Below, piece after piece: positions 51,812-60,745 of a stretch of DNA of 64,000 nucleotides (positions are counted from its first letter, which is position 1; every line of letters starts with the position of its first letter). The position numbers and the translations under genes are program-made. The DNA is from Hyphomicrobiales bacterium. Its GTDB lineage: Bacteria > Pseudomonadota > Alphaproteobacteria > Rhizobiales > Rhizobiaceae. The notes beneath the pieces are model-generated. The model was not told the DNA's origin. It searched no databases and saw only the letters and a list, made by a program, of their open reading frames with translations. The stretch is from positions 62,001 through 126,000 of the forward strand of contig UCMW01000009.1 of assembly GCA_900473745.1 (NCBI GenBank), read 5' to 3'.

Positions 51812-52990
51812 GTGAGCGAACAGTTCAGGGAGCTTGAAAGGCCGGCCGGCGCGCGGAACAAGGATGTCGTTCTGATGGCCACGGTGACGAGTTTCCAGGC
51901 GCTCTCCTTCCCCGGCAAGTCGGAACTCCGACAATTTGCCGAACTGTTCCAGCCGCTCTTTGCCGGATCTTCGATGGAGGCCCGCCGCGAAGCTGTCGCT
52001 GCCCTTTCGCAGAGCCCGAGCCTGCCGCTCTCTGTCGCCGCCTTCATCGCCAGCCAGCCGATTGCGATCGCCGCTCCCTTCCTCGCCGCCTCACCGGCGC
52101 TGTCGGACGACATGCTGATCATGATCGCCCGCACGCAAGGCGCCGATCATGCGCGTGCCATCGTCAAGCGCGAACGGCTGTCGCCGACGGTGATCGACGC
52201 GCTGGTATCCCTGCGCCACGCGCTGCCGCCGCGGCCGGAGAAGTCGGAGATCGGAACCGCAACGGCCAAGCCGCAGGAGGCGGCCGAGCCGACGAGTTTC
52301 GACAGGGTGATGGCGGATCTCACCATGGCCGATCTGCCGGGTGCGACGACCAATTCTGTGACCGTCAGCGAGACGGCGAACGTTCCGGCAGAGACGAGCA
52401 CGACCGAGGCGACCCCGACAGATCGGGCGCGCGAAGAAATGCTGCGCCAGACGATCAAGCGCATGGCCTATCAGCAGCGCCCGGCAACCAGCGATCGGCT
52501 CGGCCGCCGCCAGGCAACGCCGCTGCAGACGGCGCTTCTGGTCCGCTTCGCGCGGTCGCATGACGGCAGCCTTTTCGCCACCACGCTTGCCGATCTTCTC
52601 TCGTCCAGCCGGTGGCTCGCCGAGCGCATCCTGCTCGACATTTCCGGCCGGCAGCTCGCCACTACGCTTGCGGGCGTGGCGATGGACGCCCGCGAGGCGA
52701 TCTTCGTGCTCGAACACATCTATCCGCACCTCGCCCGCCGTGAAAACGGCGCGAGCCGGGCGGAAAACCTGTTCTTTGGTCTCGACCCCGACGAGGCGGA
52801 AGCCCGGATCGACAGCTGGATCCGCGCCGACCGCTACACCTTTGCCGGCGAGGAATTGCCGGTTGAACCGCGCGACAAGGTGACGGCTTCCCCGGTGACC
52901 CCGCTCACCGCGGCCAACCAGGCCTCTGCCAAGCGCCAGCCTGTGGGAGACGAACACGGGCGGCAGGTGCTCAGGGCGCGCAAGCGGTAG
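51812..52990 (+). CDS. DUF2336 protein
   Basis: 392 residues, starting from GTG (VSEQFRELERPAG) with GGAG about ten bases upstream. DUF2336 features are HEAT-like helical repeats: LRQFAELFQPLFAGSSMEAR, AAFIASQPIAIAAPFLAASPALSDDMLIMIAR and a second block LADLLSSSRWLAERILLDISGR. Low-complexity Thr/Glu-rich linker at about 165-215. Cytoplasmic; function unknown. Confidence 0.85.
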   Translation: MSEQFRELERPAGARNKDVVLMATVTSFQALSFPGKSELRQFAELFQPLFAGSSMEARREAVAALSQSPSLPLSVAAFIASQPIAIAAPFLAASPALSDDMLIMIARTQGADHARAIVKRERLSPTVIDALVSLRHALPPRPEKSEIGTATAKPQEAAEPTSFDRVMADLTMADLPGATTNSVTVSETANVPAETSTTEATPTDRAREEMLRQTIKRMAYQQRPATSDRLGRRQATPLQTALLVRFARSHDGSLFATTLADLLSSSRWLAERILLDISGRQLATTLAGVAMDAREAIFVLEHIYPHLARRENGASRAENLFFGLDPDEAEARIDSWIRADRYTFAGEELPVEPRDKVTASPVTPLTAANQASAKRQPVGDEHGRQVLRARKR

Positions 52991-53127
52991 GGCCTATCTG
53001 AAGAGTTAGGTGTAAGCAGGGATCGGGAGACGGTCGCGCGGGCGGTGGCCTTCGGGCGGCTTTCGGGGTCAGTGGACCCTACCCCGGCGCTCTGCGCCGC
53101 CCCCTCGACGGGAGGGTGCAGTGCCGC

Positions 53128-53475
53128 TCAGCCTGCTACGTCTGTCAGAGTGAGATAGGTTCCGAGATCTTCCACCTCGATCTCGACCAGCCAGAGGTCA
53201 CTGTCGAACTTCCGCTCGCGGGCGATCAGGGCCTCGACCGCCTCCGGATCTGCGCGATGCAGCCGCGGCTCGAAGATACGGTCGTCACGCGTCTCGTCAT
53301 CGATCATGGCCTGGGGTGCCGGACCATAGAGCGTCTCAAACCCATCCCGGAACCGCTGGCGCACGAAGATGGCACCCGAGGCGTCCGAACCCTTGTGCAC
53401 GACCGCTGCATAACCGCCGTCGGAGAAGACGCGGCGCGTGAGTGCAGAGACGAAGATGTCGGATCGGATGCGCAT
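53128..53475 (-). CDS. DUF1491 protein
   Basis: 115 residues, starting MRIRSDIFVSALTRRVFSDGGYAAVVHKGSD, the DUF1491 signature; then GAIFVRQR and IEVEDLGTYLTL at the end. Soluble, no known activity. The 137 bp upstream of its stop side (52991-53127) hold a decayed CCCCGGCGCTCTGCGCCG repeat. Confidence 0.85.
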   Translation of the reverse strand: MRIRSDIFVSALTRRVFSDGGYAAVVHKGSDASGAIFVRQRFRDGFETLYGPAPQAMIDDETRDDRIFEPRLHRADPEAVEALIARERKFDSDLWLVEIEVEDLGTYLTLTDVAG

Positions 53476-53548
53476 CAAGGGGTCTTAGGGGAATGTGGGG
53501 GTGGCGTCGAGGGTGAGGTGCCACGGTGCCTAACGAATGCCGTCCAGG

Positions 53549-53857
53549 CTAGACGGCGGCCTTATATGGCGCCACGACGATTTCGGACGACCGGCGCCGC
53601 GCCACTGCGATGTCGAAGCTGTTCTGCATGCGCATCAGCGTCTCCATCGATACTCCGAAGGCCTTCTCGATGCGAAGTGCCATCTCGGATGACAGGCTCG
53701 CGCGCTGGTTCAGCAGTGCCGACAGAGCAGCACGGGTGACGCCCAGAACAGCTGCGGCCGAAGTTACATTGAGGCCCAAGGGCTCGATGATCTCATGGCG
53801 GATAAAATCACCCGGATGGGCCGGCGACTTCATTCGTAATCCAAGATCCCTATCCAT
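53549..53857 (-). CDS. HigA-family antitoxin
   Basis: 102 residues. PAHPGDFIRHEIIEPLGLNVTSAAAVLGVTRAALSALLNQRASLSSEMALRIEKAFG is the HTH_XRE domain of HigA. Antitoxin and probable operon repressor. It follows the toxin gene by 11 bp, the toxin-first order of higBA. Confidence 0.92.
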   Translation of the reverse strand: MDRDLGLRMKSPAHPGDFIRHEIIEPLGLNVTSAAAVLGVTRAALSALLNQRASLSSEMALRIEKAFGVSMETLMRMQNSFDIAVARRRSSEIVVAPYKAAV

Positions 53858-53868
53858 GGTTGCTCCTT

Positions 53869-54159
53869 CTAGTGATAATCTTCGTAGTCGAGTTCGATGA
53901 TCTCGATTGAATCCCGATCGATGCGAAAAGTCAGGCGCCAGTTCTTGGTGACGAACAGGCTCCAGGTGCCCTTGCGATCACCTGTCAAACGGTGCGCTTT
54001 CCAGGTCGGTATCGAATGGAGCTCGTCCTCTGCTTGCATGTCCTGCAGAAAGGAGATCATGCGCCGGAGCTTGGGGACCACGACAGGCTGCAAGCCCGAC
54101 TCATCGTCGGACTCGATCAATCGCCGCAATCCCTTGTGCAGTACCGATCGAATTTTCAT
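53869..54159 (-). CDS. HigB-family toxin
   Basis: 96 residues of the HigB/RelE-like type: GLRRLIESDDESGLQPVVVPKLRRMISFLQDM, LHSIPTWKAHRLTGDRKGTWSLFVTKNWRLTFR, then IEIIELDYEDYH. HigB toxins cleave mRNA on the ribosome. First gene of the pair with higA. Confidence 0.92.
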   Translation of the reverse strand: MKIRSVLHKGLRRLIESDDESGLQPVVVPKLRRMISFLQDMQAEDELHSIPTWKAHRLTGDRKGTWSLFVTKNWRLTFRIDRDSIEIIELDYEDYH

Positions 54160-54201
54160 GGAAAAAGATAGACATGTCGGCGTAAAGCGTCAAGCGACAC
54201 C

Positions 54202-55665
54202 CTACACCTTCACCGCCAGCCTCAGCCCGCCCCAGTGGCGCCCTGCGACGAAGATCGGGGCGGAGATGTCCTTCATCAGGACGAAATTGCCGCCGCCCAT
54301 GTCGCGGCGGTAGGTCTGGACGAGGAAGGGTGCGGTGGAGCGGCCGGCGGCGAGGCCGACGCGGTCGTTGAAGATGCGGCGGTTGCGGCAGTTGGCGGTG
54401 TTCCAGACGGTATCGCCGGGGCGCTGCGGGGCGGAGAATTTCTTGTTGTGGGTGGGCAGATAGCCGTTTTCATCGACCGGGGCGCAAAAGCCGATACGTT
54501 CGGAGGAGCATGCGATTGGCTCCAGGATGCCTGGCAGGACCTGGTCGGTGAATTCGGTGAAGCCGGTCGTCATCTGCACCGGATCGGTGCCAGGGATCGG
54601 ACGGTAGTTGCGGTCGAAGAGGTCGGACTGGCGGATGCGGCCGCTGTCCACGGCCTGCTGGAAGACCTGCGAGATGCGGGCGGCGACATCGACGGCAGTG
54701 TCGATCCAGTCGCTGTCGGCGGTGCGGATGCCGGCGCTCGCGGTCAGCTGAATCAGGGTTTCCGACAAGGCCACGACCTTGTCGACGCGACCGGCGGTCT
54801 GCTGCAGGTGATGGTCGGACTGGCGGACCTCCGCCGACATGTCGCTCAATGTCGCGACGAATTCCGAACACTGGCGATCGACCTGGTCGGTCGTCCGGGC
54901 CATGGCGGAGGAGCCGTCGAGAATACGGGTGATGACCTGCTCCATGGCGGAGAAGGATGCGTTCATTGCCTGGGACGTCTCGCGCACGTCGCGGGCGCTC
55001 GCCGTCGCGCCTCGGCCGGCCTCGGTGAGGCTGACGATCTTCACACGGATCTGATTGAGGGTTTCCTGGATGGCACCAGTGGCCTGAGATGTCTGCAGCG
55101 CCAGAGCGCGGACTTCTGCCGCGACCACGGCGAAGCCTTTGCCGGCCTCGCCTGCGCGGGCGGCCTCAATGGCGGCGTTCAGGGCGAGAAGATTGGTCTG
55201 GCGGGCGATCGTGCCGATCTCTTCGGCAACCTTGTCGACTTCGGCGAGCGACACGGAAAAAGAGCCGATTTCGCTGCCGATCACCTCTGACGTGGAGACC
55301 ATGTGGTCTATCTTGTCGACGGCACCGGTCAGTCGGGTGGCGCTGTCGGTCAGCATGCGACGGGCGTCGCCGGCCGTCTGGTCGGTCTCGCGAAGGGTGT
55401 TTGCGACGTCCCTGTTGGTCTCGGCGATGGAGAGCGCGGTGCGCGTGATGCCATCGAAGGTGACGGCGTGGCGCTTGGAAATGCCGGCCACGTCCTGGAT
55501 GGCGCCAGCGATGTCGACGAGGTCGACGCCGAGGGTCGAGGCCTCTTCGGCCAAGCGCTGGACGATGCCCCGCAGGGTGGCGGCGTCGGCCTCCGGTCGC
55601 GGTGCCGCAAGCGGCTCGCCGGAACGCGGGTCGTCGTCTCGATGCGCGATCATCGCAGCTGTCAT
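54202..55665 (-). CDS. Soluble methyl-accepting chemotaxis-type protein
   Basis: 487 residues without membrane segments. The signalling domain is N-terminal, with the hairpin tip [37 protein letters not shown] (about 155-190). A C-terminal sensing domain (about 345-487) contains [30 protein letters not shown] and a final [18 protein letters not shown]. Domain order is thus reversed relative to transmembrane receptors. GGAGGAGG stands before the ATG at 55665. Probably signals to a CheA in a cytoplasmic cluster. Confidence 0.88.
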   Translation of the reverse strand: MTAAMIAHRDDDPRSGEPLAAPRPEADAATLRGIVQRLAEEASTLGVDLVDIAGAIQDVAGISKRHAVTFDGITRTALSIAETNRDVANTLRETDQTAGDARRMLTDSATRLTGAVDKIDHMVSTSEVIGSEIGSFSVSLAEVDKVAEEIGTIARQTNLLALNAAIEAARAGEAGKGFAVVAAEVRALALQTSQATGAIQETLNQIRVKIVSLTEAGRGATASARDVRETSQAMNASFSAMEQVITRILDGSSAMARTTDQVDRQCSEFVATLSDMSAEVRQSDHHLQQTAGRVDKVVALSETLIQLTASAGIRTADSDWIDTAVDVAARISQVFQQAVDSGRIRQSDLFDRNYRPIPGTDPVQMTTGFTEFTDQVLPGILEPIACSSERIGFCAPVDENGYLPTHNKKFSAPQRPGDTVWNTANCRNRRIFNDRVGLAAGRSTAPFLVQTYRRDMGGGNFVLMKDISAPIFVAGRHWGGLRLAVKV

Positions 55666-55816
55666 GGTTCATCCTCCTCCAATCGGAGAAGGATAGCGCT
55701 GGTATGATTAATGATGGGTTGCTTTAGCTATTGTGAAAATTCGCCTAGACGAAAGGCCTATCAGTTTTGACGCAGTCCGGACGCAAAACCGCTGACGCAC
55801 TTTTGCTGGACGTGCT

Positions 55817-56833
55817 CTAGAGGGCGCCGATGGCCTTCAGCTTCCTCAGGACGGCGGCGCTCGGCTCGCCGGTTTCCGGAAGCTGGTAATGGCGCTCGAA
55901 GCGACGGATGGCGGTGCGGGTATCGTCGCCGGGAATGCCGTCGATGGTGATGTTCTTGTAGGCCATGTTTGAGAGGCCACGCTGGATTTCCATGACGAGA
56001 CCGGGATCGAAATTGGCCTGCTGCACCGGCGGCGGCGCGGCCGGTTCGACGGCCTTTGGCGGCAGGGCCTGGACCGGCACGACCGGGCGGCGTGGGGCGG
56101 TGACGAGCTTCGTTTCGGCACTGCGGATCGCGGCGGCGACCGGGTCCTCGCCGGAGGCATCGCTCTCCATGACGGGGCGTTGCGCGGGGACGGCGGCGGT
56201 GACACCGCGGTCCAGAGTGAGGGCCGCGAGCAGTTCCGGGGTGACGAGGCCGTTCGCCTCCATGCCGACGGTCTTCTGGAAGACCGCGATCGCGGTTTCG
56301 GTGCGCGGGCCGATGACGCCGTCCGCCTCGCCGTCATAGAGACCGCGGCGCAGGAGTTCCGCCTGAACCCGACGGATCAGAGCACCTGTTTCTTCGGCAT
56401 TGGCTGGCAGGCCGACAGGGAGCGCTGCGGCGGGGGGCGTCGGGGCCGCATCTTCAACCGCAGCCGTCTCGACCGGGGTGCCGTCGCCAGTCGTCTTCTC
56501 CCGCTCGATGCGGAAGGTGGTGACGGTTTCGGGATCCTGCTCGCTGAGCAGCGGGGCGCGCGGCACGCCGGCAAGTGCGGTGAAGTCCTCGGCATTGCGT
56601 GTGCGCAGAAAAGGCGATGGATGCTGGCCGGGCTGATACCAGAGCGCATTGGCAGCGATGGTGCCGAAGATCAGCGAGAAGCAGAAGACGCCGCCGACAG
56701 CGCGCGGATAGCGACCCGCGAGGCGCACCAGCGCGCCCCCGCCCTTGGAAAGAACGAGGAGAGCCGCATTGCCCGCCTTTTTCTTCTCAGGCGATTTTCG
56801 CTTCCGCTTCGTCATGCTCCGGCGCTTTCCCAC
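55817..56833 (-). CDS. Membrane-anchored peptidoglycan-binding protein
   Basis: 338 residues (GTG 56833 after AGGA; ATG 56815 also possible). A basic N-terminus precedes one membrane helix (about 44-65). Two PG_binding_1-type repeats lie in the periplasmic part: LIRRVQAELLRRGLYDGEADGVIGPRTETAIAVFQ (about 150-185) and VMEIQRGLSNMAYKNITIDGIPGDDTRTAIRRFE (about 280-315). The start lies inside the 3' end of the kinase gene, so the two are translationally linked. Confidence 0.85.
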   Translation of the reverse strand: MGKRRSMTKRKRKSPEKKKAGNAALLVLSKGGGALVRLAGRYPRAVGGVFCFSLIFGTIAANALWYQPGQHPSPFLRTRNAEDFTALAGVPRAPLLSEQDPETVTTFRIEREKTTGDGTPVETAAVEDAAPTPPAAALPVGLPANAEETGALIRRVQAELLRRGLYDGEADGVIGPRTETAIAVFQKTVGMEANGLVTPELLAALTLDRGVTAAVPAQRPVMESDASGEDPVAAAIRSAETKLVTAPRRPVVPVQALPPKAVEPAAPPPVQQANFDPGLVMEIQRGLSNMAYKNITIDGIPGDDTRTAIRRFERHYQLPETGEPSAAVLRKLKAIGAL

Positions 56834-58355
56834 CCGTCCTGTTTTCGTTTCCCGCGGCAGCCAGACGCGGCGGGAATTCGATCATGTTCGTCTCGTCCAC
56901 GGACCTGGCGCCCGAGCCGTCGACCGGCAGCGTCACCATGACCACGGTGCCCTCGCCCGGTCGGCTTTCGATCCGGAACGTGCCGCCATGCAGGGCCGTC
57001 AATCCCTTTACCAGCGAAAGCCCCAGGCCGGAACCCTCGTAGTTGCGATTGAGATCGTTCTGCACTTGTGTAAACGGGCGGCCGATCAGCGCCATCTTTT
57101 CCGGTGCGATGCCGATGCCCGTGTCGCTGACGCTCACGGTCACCTCGTTGCCGGTCCTCAAGGCATCAATGGTGACGGCGCCGCCGGCATCGGTGAACTT
57201 GATGGCATTGCCGAGCAGGTTGATGACGATCTGGCGCAGCGCGCGGCCGTCGGCCGTGATGTCGCCCAAGCCCCTCGGCAGGCGGCTGGTGAGCTTCAGA
57301 CCCTTGGTCTGGGCCTGCAGTGACAACATACGCTCGCACTCCGTCAACGAGGCGGCGAGATCGACATTCTCGAGCACGAGTTCGTAGCGGCCGGCCTCGA
57401 TCTTCGACATGTCGAGCATGGTGTTGACGACCGAGAGCAGATGGGCGCCGGACTGGCGGATCAGCTGGACATATTCGCGCTGGCGATCGTTTTCGAGCTT
57501 GCCGAAGTATTCGCCGATGAGGATGTCGGAAAAGCCGAGGATGGCATTGAGCGGCGTGCGCATCTCATGACTGACTGCAGCCAGAAATCGGCTCTTGATC
57601 TCGTGGGCAGCGCTCGCCTCTTCTTCCTTGCGGGCAACGGCATCGCGTATCGCCATCTCGCCTGCGATGTCGAGCATCTGGGCGCGAACCGCAGCGAGCG
57701 ATCCATCATCGGCGCGCACGGCGGTCATGTCGAGGCGAACATTGAGGAACTGGGCCTGGTCGAGGCCGATCACCGGGCGGTCGAGGCGCAGATCGGTCAC
57801 GACGACATCGGCGCCGAGGCGCAATTCGTCGAGCGCCTGGACGAAGGCCAGCCGGTCGGAGACATGCACCTGCTCGACGAAAGGCCGCGACAGGGGTTCG
57901 CGCAGAAAGGAAAGGAACATCTGCCGGTCGCGACCACCGGCGTTCAGCACGATGCCGGCCGGATCGAGGGTCAGGAAGAGGCCCGGGCAGAAATCGTAAG
58001 GGTCGGCGGCGAACTGCTCGACGGCCGGCAAGCGGGCTTCGGCGCTTACGGCCCCGAGGCGGCGACCGGAGACGAGAGCGACGGCAGCGATGAGATAGAG
58101 CGAGGTCACCAGCGCGAAGCCGATCGGCAGGCCGGTGGCGGTGCCGAGGAACAGGGTGAGCCCAACGGGAACGGCGACGAAGGCCGGCGACAGGGCGAGC
58201 GTCAGCTTGCGCAGCGCGACGATCTCGGCGCGTTCTGCGGGGCGGCCGGCAGCATGACGCGACAGAAGCCGGGCAATGAGCCCGTCCATCGTCCCCGTCA
58301 GTGCATCCGACAATTTACGCAATACAACCACGCCAGAAATCCGCGACCGGTTCAT
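56787..58355 (-). CDS. Membrane histidine kinase linked to a wall-binding protein
   Basis: 522 residues. Two membrane helices (about 55-92), a PAS-like region (FLTLDPAGIVLNAGG), then HisKA with AVSHEMRTPLNAILGFSDIL (His about 266) and HATPase boxes LLGNAIKFTD, DTGIGI and GSGLGLSLVKGL. The HisKA sequence resembles the DivJ/PleC/PdhS cell-cycle kinases, but this is only a resemblance. GAGGATAA precedes the ATG. The overlap with the peptidoglycan-binding gene suggests a shared envelope role. Confidence 0.85.
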   Translation of the reverse strand: MNRSRISGVVVLRKLSDALTGTMDGLIARLLSRHAAGRPAERAEIVALRKLTLALSPAFVAVPVGLTLFLGTATGLPIGFALVTSLYLIAAVALVSGRRLGAVSAEARLPAVEQFAADPYDFCPGLFLTLDPAGIVLNAGGRDRQMFLSFLREPLSRPFVEQVHVSDRLAFVQALDELRLGADVVVTDLRLDRPVIGLDQAQFLNVRLDMTAVRADDGSLAAVRAQMLDIAGEMAIRDAVARKEEEASAAHEIKSRFLAAVSHEMRTPLNAILGFSDILIGEYFGKLENDRQREYVQLIRQSGAHLLSVVNTMLDMSKIEAGRYELVLENVDLAASLTECERMLSLQAQTKGLKLTSRLPRGLGDITADGRALRQIVINLLGNAIKFTDAGGAVTIDALRTGNEVTVSVSDTGIGIAPEKMALIGRPFTQVQNDLNRNYEGSGLGLSLVKGLTALHGGTFRIESRPGEGTVVMVTLPVDGSGARSVDETNMIEFPPRLAAAGNENRTGGKAPEHDEAEAKIA

Positions 58356-58477
58356 CTGATTTATCCTCGGACGATAGGCCGGACGCGCTTAAGGAATAGA
58401 TAAGGCAGAGGCTCAGAACGGGCCTTCCCGGGTCGATCTGACCCGAAACAGGACAGGCGGATGAGGCTTTCCGAAAC

Positions 58478-58485
58478 ATGGTTAA
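58478..58485 (-). promoter_or_regulatory. CtrA half-site-like motif upstream of the kinase
   Basis: TTAACCAT on the minus strand, about 125 bp before the kinase start. An eight-base motif, so weak evidence on its own; the flanking 58356-58790 region is otherwise without a gene. Confidence 0.25.
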
Positions 58486-58790
58486 CGGGGCGTAAGCGCT
58501 GAAATCATTCAACTTTTCGAATGGGCGTTAAGATTTGTGTCGGCCCGCTGCCGCGAGAAGCGGTGGATTGTCGGGCGACCGCCACATTTATGCTTAACGG
58601 CATTGGCTAAACTTTTAGGCAAGTGTCCCGATACGGAGAGATCACTCAAATTTTAGTCGAATTCGCATCAAAACCGACCGGGTTTCGAAAAGCGATTTTC
58701 GCGAATCAAACCTAGGGTCGCATTCACGAGTTCGGGGAAATACCCGGACCGTTCCGGCAAAGACCGGGCAACAGGGATTTGGTGAAGACC

Positions 58791-59255
58791 ATGTGGGTTC
58801 TGATCAAGGGTAGTATCTACTGCACCGCGACGCTGGTTGCACTGTCCTTCCTCGCGGCACCGCCGGCCGAGGAGAGAGACGGCGCCGGCTTCGACATGGG
58901 TGCGGCCGTGGCCGCTGCGAGCGGTGCCTATGAGTATGTGACCTCGCTGTGCGTCGAGAAGCCCGAAGTCTGCGAGAAGGGCGCCGCGACCTTCCAGGCG
59001 CTCGGCCAGCGGGCCCGCGAAGGCGCACTCGTCGCCTATCAACTGCTCGACAAGCAATTCACCGACGATGGCACCACGGCCGTGGCGGACGAAGGCGGAG
59101 CGCCGAAGCGTGGCGTGGTCGAGATCGTCAAACCGGAAGTCGAGACACCAAGCCTTGCCAGCGTCGAAGCCGAGATGCCCGTCATCACCGGCACAGTGAC
59201 GCCGACGGCGCGGCCGAAACACCTGCCGCAGCCCTACCAGCCGCCGAAGCCCTGA
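58791..59255 (+). CDS. DUF5330 protein, exported
   Basis: About 154 residues. MWVLIKGSIYCTATLVALSFLA is an N-terminal signal or anchor; the mature part has two cysteines in TSLCVEKPEVCEKG and a Pro-rich C-terminus (PKHLPQPYQPPKP). The DUF5330 family is typical of Rhizobiales. Start ATG 58791 (GGTGA nearby); GTG 58782 and TTG 58779 are alternatives. Function unknown. Confidence 0.8.
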   Translation: MWVLIKGSIYCTATLVALSFLAAPPAEERDGAGFDMGAAVAAASGAYEYVTSLCVEKPEVCEKGAATFQALGQRAREGALVAYQLLDKQFTDDGTTAVADEGGAPKRGVVEIVKPEVETPSLASVEAEMPVITGTVTPTARPKHLPQPYQPPKP

Positions 59256-59402
59256 CCGGCCGAACGGCGACAATCACGGCCTTGCGGGTAGTGACATAAA
59301 GAATTCGGGGGCGGTTGCCCGCCCCATCTCCCCTTGCAACCGGGCCTGCCATGGACCGGATGCCTGTCTGCCTGTCCCTCACTGAATTCGGCATTTTGCC
59401 GG

Positions 59403-59438
59403 GCCGCGTAGCGCAAGCTACGCGGCTTTTCTTTTTTT
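59403..59438 (+). terminator. Strong intrinsic terminator
   Basis: GCCGCGTAGC-GCAA-GCTACGCGGC perfect 10-bp stem, then TTTTCTTTTTTT. It ends the transcript of the DUF5330 gene 150 bp upstream. Confidence 0.9.
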
Positions 59439-59598
59439 GTCAGATGGGGGGCACGCTGCCGCGCGGTTCCATTTTCCGGCCGTACGACATCGACGGACTT
59501 CTCACTCTGTGTCCCACCGACATGTTTCCTTGCCGCAGGCGGTTCAAATGCGCCGATGTCTGGCCTATATCGGGGCGACTTAACATCGGGTGGGCAGC

Positions 59599-60015
59599 AT
59601 GACGAGCTTGAACGCAATGATCGACGACTTCGGTTTCCTCGACGACTGGGAGGACCGGATGCGTTACGTGATCGAGCTGGGCAAGGCGCTGCCCGATCTG
59701 TCGGATGACGAGAAGACGGCCGAAAACAAGGTTCAGGGCTGTGCGAGCCAGGTCTGGCTGTCGGTCTCTGCCGGCGATGGTGCGGACCCCCAGATGACCT
59801 TTCGAGGCGACAGCGATGCCTTCATCGTGCGCGGTCTCGTGGCCATCGTGCTTGCCGCCTATTCCGGCAAGAAAGCGTCGGAGGTGGTGGCCTTCGATGC
59901 GCTCGACCTGTTCAGACAGCTCGGCCTGCTCGAACATTTGACCGCCCAGCGCGCCAACGGCCTGCGCTCGATGATCCAGCGGATCCGAGAAGAGGCGGCA
60001 CGGCGGCTGGTGTGA
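59599..60015 (+). CDS. sufE: SufE-family cysteine desulfuration protein
   Basis: 138 residues, starting MTSLNAMIDDFGFLDDWEDRM. NKVQGCASQVWLSV holds the catalytic Cys that accepts sulfane sulfur from SufS; LGLLEHLTAQRANGLRSMIQRI is the C-terminal signature. Acts in Fe-S cluster assembly. Stands alone here, after a terminator and before the PIN toxin pair. Confidence 0.93.
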   Translation: MTSLNAMIDDFGFLDDWEDRMRYVIELGKALPDLSDDEKTAENKVQGCASQVWLSVSAGDGADPQMTFRGDSDAFIVRGLVAIVLAAYSGKKASEVVAFDALDLFRQLGLLEHLTAQRANGLRSMIQRIREEAARRLV

Positions 60016-60030
60016 TCGGGACGACTTGAC

Positions 60031-60050
60031 TGATATCACATATGATATCA
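60031..60050. promoter_or_regulatory. Repeated palindrome, likely operator of the PIN toxin pair
   Basis: TGATATCACATATGATATCA holds two copies of the 8-bp palindrome TGATATCA separated by CATA, starting 30 bp before the toxin ATG. Within it TATGAT could serve as a -10. A binding site for the ribbon-helix-helix antitoxin is likely. Confidence 0.55.
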
Positions 60051-60060
60051 CCATCAGCGC

Positions 60061-60495
60061 ATGATCGTTGTCGATGTGAACATCCTCCTGTCAGGTCTGC
60101 GCTCGTCCTTGGGGGCTTCGCATGTTGTGCTGCGCGCGATGGTTACGGGTGATGTCGCGTTCGCGATCTCTCCTGCTGTCGCGCTCGAATATGAAGACGT
60201 GCTGAAAAGACCGGGCATTCTGGGTGCACATTCTTCGATCACCAGCGGCGACATCGACGTCGTTCTCGACGGCTTGCTCAAACAGGCGAAGCTGGTCTCC
60301 CCCAGCTTTCGATATCGCCCTATCCTGGATGACCCGAAAGACGATCTCTACATCGAATGCGCGCTGAGCGCCGGGGCTACCCGCATCGTCAGCAATGACA
60401 AACAGTTTCGCCATCCGGCCGTGTCCGGTTTCGGGATCGTGGCTTGCCGTGCCGCAGATATCGCGACGGAACTCAGAAGGAGACTTCAGACATGA
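60061..60495 (+). CDS. PIN-domain toxin
   Basis: 144 residues. First strand MIVVDVNILLSGLRSS with the first acidic residue, ALEYEDVLKRPGI, then DDPKDDLYIECALSAGATRIVSNDKQF with the remaining PIN acids. Matches the putative toxin component, PIN family; likely an RNase. Toxin comes first, and its stop overlaps the antitoxin start (ATGA). Confidence 0.88.
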   Translation: MIVVDVNILLSGLRSSLGASHVVLRAMVTGDVAFAISPAVALEYEDVLKRPGILGAHSSITSGDIDVVLDGLLKQAKLVSPSFRYRPILDDPKDDLYIECALSAGATRIVSNDKQFRHPAVSGFGIVACRAADIATELRRRLQT

Positions 60496-60731
60496 GCAGT
60501 TATCCGCTCCGCCTGCCAGACCATGTCCTCGAGGAGGCGCGCCGTGCAGCAGCGGAGGACAATGTGTCACTCAACCAGCTGCTTTCCAGCCTGATCGCCG
60601 ACGGAATCGGCCATCGGCGGGCAGTCCTTGCCTTGCGTCGCAGAGCAGAGAGGGGCGATACGGCGGCGGCAGTGTCCGTGCTCGACAAGGTGCCGGCCAA
60701 TGTGCCCGATCCAGGTGATACGCTTGCATGA
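60492..60731 (+). CDS. Ribbon-helix-helix antitoxin of the PIN pair
   Basis: 79 residues, starting MSSYPLRLPDHVLEEARRAAAEDNVSLNQLLSSLIADGI, an RHH/Arc-like or HicB-like DNA-binding N-domain. The remainder (LDKVPANVPDPGDTLA) is the likely toxin contact. Overlap with the toxin gene by 4 bp. Confidence 0.82.
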   Translation: MSSYPLRLPDHVLEEARRAAAEDNVSLNQLLSSLIADGIGHRRAVLALRRRAERGDTAAAVSVLDKVPANVPDPGDTLA

Positions 60732-60745
60732 CGTGGCAAGCCCCC

